A DNA stretch of 6,004 nt from an uncultured Ktedonobacteraceae bacterium (GCA_955652655.1 CATPCK010000391.1:1-6004), one strand, 5' to 3'. Positions 1-5,184 are shown, counted from the stretch's first letter. Numbers and translations: made by a program. Notes: generated from the letters alone by a model not told the origin.

Positions 1-354
1 ACGCTGGTTGTCCAGGTGATGCGCATGGCAACCGCTCGTCGCCGCCCACAGGCCGGATTACTCCATCACACGGATCGTGGGAGTACCTACACGAGTGAGA
101 GCTATCACGCGCTCTTGCGGCAAGAAGGCATGGTAGCAAGCATGAGTCGTACTGCTGATTGTGACGATCATGCCGCAATGGAAAGCTATTTTCATAGTTT
201 CAAAGGCGAATGCATTGAGTGCCAGTCATTTCAGACACGAGCGCAGGCCAGGAGCATCACCTTTGATGACATTGAAACCTTTTATCATCGGACCCGGAGA
301 CATTCCACGCTCCGCTACATGAATCCGCTTGCCTACGAACAATTGATGTGTTAA
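1..354 (+). CDS. IS3-family transposase (orfB / integrase-core), C-terminal part, cut by the window start
   Basis: The frame is open from base 1, so the true start lies outside the window; the GTG/ATG codons at 16-21 are internal. The protein is the end of an rve-type DDE transposase, which cuts and joins the IS ends. The HTDRGSTYTS block carries the second catalytic Asp (codon 73-75) and ESYFHSFKGE carries the catalytic Glu (codon 181-183). They are separated by 35 residues, the DD(35)E spacing of IS3 transposases. The SMSR motif and the terminal YHRTRRHSTLRYMNPLAYE block (IS3 proteins usually read YN..R.H..LGY.SP..YE) are also typical. The first catalytic Asp and orfA must lie upstream. The visible part has no frameshift, so it could belong to an intact element; that cannot be judged here. 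Confidence 0.93.
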   Translation, partial: TLVVQVMRMATARRRPQAGLLHHTDRGSTYTSESYHALLRQEGMVASMSRTADCDDHAAMESYFHSFKGECIECQSFQTRAQARSITFDDIETFYHRTRRHSTLRYMNPLAYEQLMC

Positions 355-370
355 TCCCCATGTTTGGGGT

Positions 371-394
371 CTCTATAAATTCGGGCGAAGATCA
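371..394 (+). repeat. Probable right terminal inverted repeat of the IS3 element
   Basis: Shortly after the transposase stop the sequence runs into TTCGGGCGAAGATCA, ending in CA at 393-394. IS3-family elements typically end in TG...CA, with a purine- and G-rich right end placed just after orfB. The left end lies outside the window, so the match cannot be verified and the exact boundary is inferred. A short CCCCA/TGGGG hairpin at 356-369 lies between the stop codon and this end. Confidence 0.4.
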
Positions 395-518
395 ATCCTG
401 CCCTCACCCTATTGCGCGGAACGAGGCTCACCTCAAGCTACAACGCTTACACTTTTTGCCCGCTTTCTCGGCATGCTGTTGGTCCCTTTTCCTTTCGGAG
501 CCAGGTTAGCCGGTGTTC

Positions 519-555
519 CTAGAACCCCCCTCAAGTTCTAGCCGACTGCGTCGGC
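519..555. repeat. Two adjacent short hairpins
   Basis: CTAGAAC (519-525) pairs with GTTCTAG (535-541) across a 9-base loop. Immediately beside it GCCGAC (541-546) pairs with GTCGGC (550-555) across a 3-base loop. They sit at the end of the minus-strand SRPBCC-like fragment and overlap its last codons and stop. They might form a terminator-like structure for it, but no T-run follows on either strand, so this is only a structural observation. The flanking stretch 395-518 has no recognisable gene. Confidence 0.35.
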
Positions 556-681
556 GATCTCATCGTGCGTGACACGGCGCACGAAGCCAGCACAGAGTTC
601 CTCGATGAACACATCGAACGCCCTCGTCGGTGCAAGTGCGATGTCCATGCTGACACACACCGTGGTTTTGGTATCTTCCAT
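538..681 (-). pseudogene. SRPBCC / AHSA1-type protein, N-terminal fragment
   Basis: Read leftward from the ATG at 681, the first residues MEDTKTTVCVSMDIALAP followed by TRAFDVFIEEL match the opening strand and first helix of SRPBCC (START-like, Hsp90-activator AHSA1 type) proteins. These are small ligand-binding folds of about 140-170 residues. Here the frame stops after about 47 codons. The residues after FIEEL (CAGFVRRVTHDEIADAVG) do not look like the family's next strands, so similarity ends near 600 and the last 18 or so codons are probably foreign sequence. A GTG at 696 in the same frame is an alternative start; neither start has a strong ribosome binding site. Without most of the domain it should be non-functional. 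The family call rests on a short match. Confidence 0.5.
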
Positions 682-795
682 TTTTTCTTTGCTCACTTTC
701 GGTTCACATGGTCCCTGTCTCATGCAGAAGACCAAAGGGAAATGCATTATTCTGTTCTCACACAGGAAGTCATGAGTGGTAGGAGGAAAAGCAGC

Positions 796-927
796 ATGAC
801 CCAACAAACATTGTATCGCAACGATTGCCCTCGTTGTGCAAACAAGGCTGAACGTCGGTTCTTCCGCACAAAATTGCCGTCGACTCTTTGCCGAGGGCCT
901 AGAATTATGACAATATGGTTGTTTTAG
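796..927 (+). CDS. Small 43-residue protein with a CPRC motif, possibly a gene remnant
   Basis: An ATG at 796 follows a strong AGGAGG (781-786 region) at good spacing and opens 43 codons ending at TAG 925-927. The product has a Cys-Pro-Arg-Cys pair at residues 11-14 and a single further Cys at 32. This looks like the first knuckle of a zinc ribbon whose second knuckle is incomplete. It may be a real small protein or the start of a longer zinc-ribbon protein cut by a frameshift or recombination. I recognise no family. The frame is open further upstream to 565, but that part overlaps the SRPBCC fragment on the other strand and has no good start signal. Bases 928-1018 hold nothing I can name. 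Confidence 0.35.
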   Translation: MTQQTLYRNDCPRCANKAERRFFRTKLPSTLCRGPRIMTIWLF

Positions 928-1018
928 GGGCTCTCCGTCAAATTTTACACCTGGCGAGGTTTGCGGGTCGTTAGCCTCAAACGCTGTGATCGGCGGATTG
1001 CAATGGTCGTAATCCTGC

Positions 1019-1657
1019 TTATTCCATTACTGTGTAAACCACGAGGCGCAAAGTTGTCTGGTGCTGGCTGGGAATCCATGTACCGGTGCAGGTAATCAGG
1101 TTCAGGAAGACGCCGCCGGTTGTCTCAAAAATGCCCTGTACGGGCGCTTGATTGGGTGGGTATGAAGCGATACGCAGCACGCGGAAACGGAGAGTCTGTC
1201 CCTGAGAGGTTACCACCATGACAGTATCACCTCTTTGCAAGTAGCGCAGGTTCCAGAAGATGGCGGGATAGCCTCCGGGACGATCAACGTGTCCATCGAT
1301 CACCGCGCTTCCCTCTGCGCCCGGACGAGTACCATAGCTATACCAGCCCACTCCTTCCCAGGGATTTTTCGTTGGGGTAGCCAGATCTCCATTCGATTTG
1401 ATGCCCACATCCTCTACAATAGCATTCACTCCAATGCGCGGTATTACCAGGCGCGCGGGTACAGCCGCCGCAGGCGTCGTTTCAGGTGTCAACGTCGTCA
1501 CTGTCGGCGATACTGCCACAGTTGGTGACGGTTTATGCATTACTATTGGCGATGGTTTCGGCGTCACAGCCAGGGTTTGCGCACCGCACGCGCTGAGAAG
1601 CGTTGCCTGTACCAGCAATAGTAACATGATAGCGAATAGTGATGTAGACAGGCGCAT
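1019..1657 (-). CDS. Sortase (class E/F-like cysteine transpeptidase), predicted lipoprotein
   Basis: This 212-residue protein is a sortase: it cleaves a sorting motif in a secreted protein between Thr and Gly and joins the Thr to a surface acceptor. The order of parts is a hydrophobic export signal (residues about 5-23), a lipobox L-S-A-C with the lipid-acceptor Cys at 24, a Pro/Thr/Ser-rich linker (about 28-66), then the sortase barrel from about 68. The catalytic residues are visible: His123 in IDGHVD, Cys190 in LITCTG and Arg204 in TTLRLVVYT. The short length with no C-terminal membrane segment fits classes E/F. A lipobox in place of an ordinary N-terminal membrane anchor is noteworthy and would tether the enzyme outside the membrane. 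The ATG at 1657 has an AAAGGAG about 12 bases upstream, a little far. The gene lies 232 bp downstream of the DUF4397 gene on the same strand, whose product carries a sorting signal, so enzyme and substrate are probably paired. A hairpin-forming repeat lies between them. Confidence 0.9.
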   Translation of the reverse strand: MRLSTSLFAIMLLLLVQATLLSACGAQTLAVTPKPSPIVMHKPSPTVAVSPTVTTLTPETTPAAAVPARLVIPRIGVNAIVEDVGIKSNGDLATPTKNPWEGVGWYSYGTRPGAEGSAVIDGHVDRPGGYPAIFWNLRYLQRGDTVMVVTSQGQTLRFRVLRIASYPPNQAPVQGIFETTGGVFLNLITCTGTWIPSQHQTTLRLVVYTVME

Positions 1658-1741
1658 TTGTTCAATTCACTCCTTTCCCTGGATATCTCTCTGCCCACGC
1701 AAGCTCTCTCCCCGACACTTTTTAGGTACGAGGGCGGCCGC

Positions 1742-1861
1742 AAGGGTCCCCGCACTCCACCGCACAACCAACCCCCACTCCTACAATGACTACGGAAGTG
1801 CCTATCCCTGGCACGTTCATTGTAGGAGCAGAAGTGTGGTGGATGAGGGGCGGGGACCCTT
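1742..1861. repeat. 120-bp near-palindromic element (MITE- or REPIN-like) between the sortase and DUF4397 genes
   Basis: The outer arms AAGGGTCCCCGC (1742-1753) and GCGGGGACCCTT (1850-1861) are perfect 12-bp inverted repeats. A second pair, TCCACCGCAC (1756-1765) with GTGTGGTGGA (1834-1843), matches except for one G-T pair. A third, CTCCTACAATGA (1778-1789) with TCATTGTAGGAG (1817-1828), is perfect. At the tip GTGCC (1798-1802) pairs with GGCAC (1810-1814). The symmetry may continue outward in weaker form (about 1731-1876: GAGGG...CCGC against the reverse of ACGGTAGTACCCCTC). Four nested paired blocks cannot be chance. Such structures are usually non-autonomous mobile repeats (MITEs) or paired REP sequences. 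As RNA it would form a long hairpin in the DUF4397-sortase transcript and could reduce read-through or protect the 3' end of the upstream message. Confidence 0.85.
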
Positions 1862-1889
1862 ACGGTAGTACCCCTCATGCGTGGGATGA

Positions 1890-2738
1890 TTATTTCTGCC
1901 GTGCAAGCGCAGAGCGGCGCGCAACAACGCTCGAGCCGATCAGCAGCAGAGCGATAGCAATGGCACCGGGGAACCAGGGATTGGAAGGTTGATTTGCCGG
2001 AGCTGCATTGGGGTCGCTGCCAGTGTTTGGCATACCAGGCACAGCCGCGACGGCTGCCAGCTTGAAACTGATAGCAGGGGTGCCACTCAGCAGGCCAACC
2101 GCGAAGACGCTGTAGACCATCCCGCCTGTGAGCGTCGCGGCAACTGGCACTTTCGTACCGGAGGTAGTCGCTGTCACGTCAAAAGTGTATGCGCCACCCG
2201 GTACGGTCAGGTAGCCGCTGGAATTTTTATAGGTCAGTCCACTGATGACGGTCTTACCGCCCACAGCCACGTTCACCGGGCCAGCATCGGGCGACAGGTG
2301 ATAGACACGCACTTTTGCCATCGCGCCTGAGAGCAGGTTATTGTCGGCGAAGGCCGCCAGCGAGAAGCCGGTAGAAGTGGTGCCGATAGCCGCGACAGTA
2401 TACGGGACGCCAGCCTCGACTGAAACCGTCTGCGTGATTACAGCCGAGCCTGCGCCCTTTCCGGCGGGGGCAACCTTAATCTCGTGCGAACCGGCGGGCA
2501 GGTTGACATAGCCTGTAACTGTGCCGAATGCGAAGTCGCTCAACAGTTTGCCGCCATCAACGAATACATCGACCGTTCCCGCGCCGGGGGAAGCATGTAC
2601 CACGCGCACAAAAGCATTATTAGCTCTGGTAGCTGCGGCGACGGGTTGCGCCGCAGTAAAGACGAGAGCTACCGCTAGAGTCAGGACACCAAGTGTCAGC
2701 AGCACACTCTGTGCCGCGAAAAGTCGTCTCAATTTCAT
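1890..2738 (-). CDS. DUF4397 surface protein with C-terminal sortase sorting signal
   Basis: This is a 282-residue exported protein. Residues 1-36 form a signal peptide: basic start KLRR, a long hydrophobic core, and AAA near the cleavage site. Two DUF4397 units follow, one opening with FVRVVHASPGAGTVDVFVDG (43-62) and the second with VRVYHLSPDAGPVNVAVGG (143-161). These are Ig-like beta domains common in secreted proteins of Chloroflexota, Bacteroidota and Deinococcota. A linker leads to MPNTG (236-240), a variant of the LPxTG sorting motif, then a Pro/Asn-rich spacer, a hydrophobic segment (about 257-273) and the basic tail RRSALARQK. That layout is a cell-wall sorting signal, and the sortase is encoded just downstream on the same strand. 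The ATG at 2738 has AGAGGAG 10 bases upstream. A short coupled reading frame and a palindrome overlap the start. The role of DUF4397 is not established; adhesion or surface structure is a guess. Confidence 0.9.
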   Translation of the reverse strand: MKLRRLFAAQSVLLTLGVLTLAVALVFTAAQPVAAATRANNAFVRVVHASPGAGTVDVFVDGGKLLSDFAFGTVTGYVNLPAGSHEIKVAPAGKGAGSAVITQTVSVEAGVPYTVAAIGTTSTGFSLAAFADNNLLSGAMAKVRVYHLSPDAGPVNVAVGGKTVISGLTYKNSSGYLTVPGGAYTFDVTATTSGTKVPVAATLTGGMVYSVFAVGLLSGTPAISFKLAAVAAVPGMPNTGSDPNAAPANQPSNPWFPGAIAIALLLIGSSVVARRSALARQK

Positions 2739-2748
2739 ACTATGAAAT
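2732..2748. promoter_or_regulatory. 17-bp palindrome over the DUF4397 start codon
   Basis: ATTTCATA (2732-2739) and TATGAAAT (2741-2748) are perfect inverted repeats around a single base, and the DUF4397 start codon lies inside. In the transcript AUUUCA and UGAAAU could pair with the AUG exposed at the edge of a 5-base loop. As DNA it could be a small operator. The sequence is AT-rich and short, so a function is only suggested. Confidence 0.4.
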
Positions 2749-2767
2749 CTCCTCTGCCATTTGTCAT
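2735..2767 (-). CDS. Possible 10-codon leader peptide coupled to the DUF4397 gene
   Basis: An ATG at 2767 stands 8 bases after a near-ideal ribosome binding site GAGGAGG (2782-2776). It opens the frame MTNGRGDFIV, whose TGA stop (2737-2735) overlaps the DUF4397 ATG (2738-2736) as ATGA. The start signal of this mini-frame is better than that of the gene itself, whose own Shine-Dalgarno lies inside it. This suggests translational coupling or a leader-peptide control. A frame this short can arise by chance, and no family or conservation can be judged from one sequence. Confidence 0.35.
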   Translation of the reverse strand: MTNGRGDFIV

Positions 2768-2782
2768 ACGCTGTTCCTCCTC

Positions 2783-3103
2783 ACGAGACGTTCGCCAGGG
2801 CGGTGGACGCGGGCCAGGCATCCTGCTCAGGCAACTGTTGCGAAGAGTCGAACAGCAATCAAAAAACACATGTAAGGCAGCATCGATGCTTGCACTTCAT
2901 CGAGCGCGGGTATCGTTTGCTCACATGCGCAATCAGCATGTAGATCGGAACGATTGCGTACCCTGTTCGGTGGAATACAAGCTATAGACGCGAGTTTTTG
3001 GCAAAAGGAGTAAACCTCCACGAATAGTGGGCGAAAACAAAGAGAGCGCAGGGCGATCGGAGATAGCAAGGCCTGAGCCTTACGAAATGTCACCATAAAT
3101 TCA
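2783..3103. other. Intergenic region upstream of the DUF4397 gene, no gene seen
   Basis: This 320-bp stretch separates the minus-strand DUF4397 unit from the IS element. It probably carries the minus-strand promoter, but I find no convincing -35/-10 pair. Visible structures are a 12-bp palindrome AGCATCGATGCT (2879-2890) and a small AAGGC/GCCTT hairpin (3068-3081). A long minus-strand open frame crossing from here into the IS end has no start signal or protein-like character and is not annotated. Its right edge, TCA at 3101-3103, is the target duplication of the neighbouring IS. Confidence 0.6.
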
Positions 3104-3120
3104 GAGGCTGTATGCAAAGG
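3104..3120 (+). repeat. Left terminal inverted repeat of the IS5-family element
   Basis: GAGGCTGTATGCAAAGG differs from the complement of the right end at one base (A against G at the tenth position). It is preceded by the TCA target duplication at 3101-3103. Confidence 0.88.
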
Positions 3121-3188
3121 TACTCCCCCAATTTGCATTCTCCGTGGTATTCTAGAAAGGAGTGAGCCAAAGCAAAGGGGAGAACCTG

Positions 3189-4127
3189 ATGGGAAATCGA
3201 GTGACACATGCCGCCACGCATCTGCCCGAGGACGCAGTGTACGCCCGGATGCAAAGGGAACAGCGTCCCTGGCGCCGAAAGCTGTGGCAGATCATTTATC
3301 AAGCGTTGACCACCCCACGCAAAGCCGAGGACATTGCCAGAACAGTGGGCGTGTCGGCCTCAACCGTTCACCGGGTCATTGCCGCCTACAACCGGGAGGG
3401 AGTAGCTGCCATCGAGACAGCTGGCAAAGGTGGGCGGCGTCATCAGTACCTCACGCTGGAACAAGAACGCGCCTTTCTCCAGCCGTTCGTGGCCCGCGCC
3501 ATTGAGGGAGAGATCGCGACGGTCGCCGAGATCCATCAGGCTCTTGAGGAGCGAGTGGGACACCCAGTCGATGACAGTACCACCTATCGCCTGCTCAATC
3601 GAGAGGGCTGGAGCAAGCCAGGTGCTCGTGTCAAGGCCATCTCCAGTCCTGCTGGCACCCCTGGGAGTCTGCGGATGCACGAGGAGACGGTTCACATGCG
3701 GCAACGGAGGAAGCAGCCGTCCCTGCCACGAGCAATGCCCCAGAAACGCTCATCGCGCGGCTACCCCAGCGATCTCACCGAGCAGGAATGGGCGATCCTG
3801 GAACCGTTGATCCCGCCTGCTAAAGGAGGCGGGCATCCGCGCACGACGGACATGCATGAGGTCCTCAACGCGCTCTTCTACGTGGATCGCACCGGATGCC
3901 AATGGCGGGCCTTGCCGCACGACTTTCCCCCGTGGTCCACGGTGTGGAGCTATTTCCGAGCCTGGCGCAACGATGGCACCTGGAAGCGCATGCATACGGC
4001 CTTGCGCGAAAAGACGCGCGTGAGTATGGGACGCGAACCAACGCCCAGCGCCGCCATCATCGATAGTCAGTCCGTGAAAACCAGCCAAAAAGGGGGGCTC
4101 GCGGGTATGACGGTGGGAAGAAAGTGA
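3189..4127 (+). CDS. Chimeric transposase: IS630-type winged-helix N-terminus fused to IS5-family transposase OrfA
   Basis: The ATG at 3189 follows AAGGGGAG at 7-base spacing and is preferred to the GTG at 3162. Residues 1-143 are an IS630-type DNA-binding region. A helix-turn-helix (about 45-71, KAEDIARTVGVSASTVHRVI) is followed by the GKGGRR..YLTLEQERAFL stretch and a second winged helix (about 110-143, AEIHQALEERVG...YRLLNREGWSK). After GWSK, where IS630 proteins continue to their own DDE domain, similarity stops. A linker of about 25 residues leads to the IS5 part. That part begins at M170 (ATG 3696), which has its own GAGGAG 9 bases upstream and is probably the original IS5 start. Then come the DUF4096-type block (about 192-265, YPSDLTEQEW...GCQWRALPHDFPPWSTV) and the first catalytic Asp292 in IIDSQSVKT. 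The frame ends at TGA 4125-4127, so OrfB is reached only by a -1 shift near 4092. Whether the long fusion or the product from 3696 is the working form is unknown. Confidence 0.85.
   Translation: MGNRVTHAATHLPEDAVYARMQREQRPWRRKLWQIIYQALTTPRKAEDIARTVGVSASTVHRVIAAYNREGVAAIETAGKGGRRHQYLTLEQERAFLQPFVARAIEGEIATVAEIHQALEERVGHPVDDSTTYRLLNREGWSKPGARVKAISSPAGTPGSLRMHEETVHMRQRRKQPSLPRAMPQKRSSRGYPSDLTEQEWAILEPLIPPAKGGGHPRTTDMHEVLNALFYVDRTGCQWRALPHDFPPWSTVWSYFRAWRNDGTWKRMHTALREKTRVSMGREPTPSAAIIDSQSVKTSQKGGLAGMTVGRK
4087..4098 (+). other. Probable programmed -1 frameshift site between IS5 orfA and orfB
   Basis: The run AAAAAGGGGGGC lies where the orfA frame (codons AAA GGG GGG CTC) must change to the orfB frame (AGG GGG GCT CGC GGG TAT GAC). 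After the shift the protein reads on as RGYDGGKKVKGRKRHILVDT, the expected IS5-family continuation. A peptidyl GGG tRNA can slip back one base on the six Gs, or the polymerase can add a G. IS5 members of the IS427/IS1031 type are known to use two frames. A plain disabling mutation in the G-run is the alternative. Confidence 0.6.
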
Positions 4128-4597
4128 AAGGACGCAAGCGGCATATCCTCGTGGATACCACGGGCATGATCCTGCAGGTGCTGGTACATGAGGCCGATAT
4201 CCAGGATCATGCAGGCGGCAAACTCCTCCTGGAACCGCTGAGAGGCTGCTTTCCCAGACTCAAGCTGATCTGGGTCGACAGTGCGTACAAGAAAGGTGAC
4301 TTCATTGAGTGGGTGAAGGAGACGTTCGGCTGGGAGGTGGAGGCGGTGGAGCACCCCTGGACCGGCCAGCGTGGCGTCTGGACCCCAAAGGACACCGTCA
4401 TCGATCCCGAGCAGGTCCGTCCTAGCGGCTTCCACGTGTTGAAATGGCGCTGGATTGTGGAAAGAACCTTCGCCTGGCTCTCCACCTGGCGTCGACTCGC
4501 CAAGGACTATGAGCTACTCCCCAGCAGTGAAGAAGCCTGGATCTGCCTTGCCATGATCCGACTCATGCTCAGGCGTGTGGCACAAAACAGCTCCTGA
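4124..4597 (+). CDS. IS5-family transposase OrfB (C-terminal DDE part)
   Basis: This is the second half of the IS5 transposase. It carries the second catalytic Asp in WVDSAYKKG (codon 4277-4279) and the catalytic Glu in WIVERTFAWL (codon 4460-4462), with the KGRKRHILVDT block at its start and the ERTFAWL..WRRL..DYE motif at its end. The first Asp is in the preceding frame, so this part cannot act alone. The frame is open back to 4067, and the GTG at 4124 is only a nominal start with a weak GGAAG before it. Expression is most likely as OrfAB by -1 slippage. The fused IS5 portion would be roughly 290-300 residues, normal for the group. The stop lies directly before the right terminal repeat. 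Confidence 0.85.
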   Translation: MKGRKRHILVDTTGMILQVLVHEADIQDHAGGKLLLEPLRGCFPRLKLIWVDSAYKKGDFIEWVKETFGWEVEAVEHPWTGQRGVWTPKDTVIDPEQVRPSGFHVLKWRWIVERTFAWLSTWRRLAKDYELLPSSEEAWICLAMIRLMLRRVAQNSS

Positions 4598-4599
4598 AG

Positions 4600-4616
4600 C
4601 CTTTGCACACAGCCTC
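4600..4616 (-). repeat. Right terminal inverted repeat of the IS5-family element
   Basis: CCTTTGCACACAGCCTC is the inverted counterpart of the left end with one mismatch. It is followed by TCA at 4617-4619, the second copy of the target duplication. Confidence 0.88.
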
Positions 4617-4641
4617 TCATACCAACTTGCGTTCCAAGTAG

Positions 4642-4675
4642 TATAATAGATGAACTTCGTTTTCTTGAAAAGGAG
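4642..4675 (+). promoter_or_regulatory. Candidate -10 box and ribosome binding site for the amidohydrolase-like gene
   Basis: A perfect TATAAT stands at 4642-4647, 34 bases before the start codon, but no good -35 hexamer lies 16-18 bases upstream. AAAAGGAG at 4668-4675 is a good ribosome binding site 5 bases before the ATG at 4681. The IS end at 4616 lies close to where a -35 element would be, so the insertion may have altered the promoter. Confidence 0.4.
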
Positions 4676-4680
4676 TCAGC

Positions 4681-5184
4681 ATGAGAACAATTGCGATAGA
4701 AGAGCACTTTCTGGCCAAGGGGTTCAGAGAAGCCATGCAGAGAAATGCCTCAAGCCAGGGAGGCGGCTTGCATCCAGCGATGACAGCAGAACGACAGGTC
4801 AAGCTTGCTGATCTCGGCACCCTTCGTTTGAAGGATATGGACATGGGCGGGATTGATCTCCAGGTGATCTCTCATACGGCCTCGGGAAGGGTATCGCTGC
4901 CTGCTGGCGAGGAAGTGAGGTTGACGCGTGAAGCAAATGATCAATTAGCCGCCGCTGCTCATCCCGTGGGCGCATACACCGAACGCAGCGCAGAGGACCA
5001 CGAAAACGGGACCTATTCGGAAGATGGCGTTGAGCAGTCGATCGATCGCCTGGAGACACTGGCATGGCAGCATAACCTCAAATTCACCTGGCATGAGGAA
5101 AGCGGCACATGGGCGCTTGAGCCGATGGATGAGGAAGAGATAGCAGCGTACAAAGCGGCTACAGAAAACCAGGGGCAATCATGA
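4681..5184 (+). CDS. Truncated amidohydrolase (ACMSD / gamma-resorcylate decarboxylase type) fused to an unrelated C-terminus
   Basis: Residues 1 to about 95 match the start of the amidohydrolase_2 family (metal-dependent decarboxylases and hydrolases with a TIM barrel). MRTIAIEEHF holds the E-x-H metal ligands (E7, H9); the stretch KDMDMGGIDLQVISHTASG (51-69) and LTREANDQLAAA are the usual helix-strand pieces. Family members have about 300-350 residues, but here the match ends near the AHP at 93-95 (nt about 4966). The rest (VGAYTERSAEDH... to ENQGQS) is an acidic, Glu/Trp-rich tail that I do not recognise. The later metal-binding His and catalytic Asp are missing, so no amidohydrolase activity is expected. 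The tail overlaps the next gene by ATGA and so probably comes from the original partner of that gene. The frame is uninterrupted and has a good ribosome binding site, so a hybrid protein may be made. Confidence 0.75.
   Translation: MRTIAIEEHFLAKGFREAMQRNASSQGGGLHPAMTAERQVKLADLGTLRLKDMDMGGIDLQVISHTASGRVSLPAGEEVRLTREANDQLAAAAHPVGAYTERSAEDHENGTYSEDGVEQSIDRLETLAWQHNLKFTWHEESGTWALEPMDEEEIAAYKAATENQGQS

Larger units (their letters stand above)
3104..4616 (+). mobile_element. IS5-family (IS1031/IS427-type) insertion sequence carrying an internal IS630-like half-gene
   Basis: The ends are GAGGCTGTATGCAAAGG (3104-3120) and the complement of GAGGCTGTGTGCAAAGG (4600-4616), matching at 16 of 17 positions. 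The element is flanked by TCA on both sides (3101-3103 and 4617-4619), a 3-bp TNA-type target duplication as known for the IS1031 group. The transposase stop lies two bases before the right repeat. The length of 1513 bp is well above the 850-1000 bp usual for these IS5 subgroups. The excess, roughly 3121-3690, carries an IS630-type winged-helix coding segment between the left repeat and the normal IS5 transposase start. Intact ends, direct repeats and open frames suggest it moved as one unit, and fairly recently. Confidence 0.88.

Noticed and set aside
353..540. Long plus-strand frame without a start across the IS3 right end
   Set aside because: It has no start codon with a ribosome binding site and its translation has no recognisable family features.
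565..795. Extension of the 43-residue frame upstream to an earlier ATG
   Set aside because: It lies antisense to the SRPBCC-like fragment, is rich in His/Arg/Phe in a shadow-like way, and the AGGAGG just before 796 marks the better start.
928..960. Possible ISL3-type terminal sequence (GGGCTCTCCGTCAAATTTTA)
   Set aside because: It reminded me of an IS end, but no inverted partner is present in the window and no matching transposase lies beside it.
3162..3188. GTG start for the chimeric transposase
   Set aside because: The ATG at 3189 has AAGGGGAG at proper spacing, while the GTG has GGAG practically touching it.
2827..3207. Minus-strand open frame of 126 codons
   Set aside because: It crosses the IS left end and target duplication, has no start signal and no protein-like pattern, and overlaps the start of the transposase gene.
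3121..3617. A complete IS630 element nested in the IS5 element
   Set aside because: Only the N-terminal DNA-binding region is present; the IS630 DDE domain and right end are missing.
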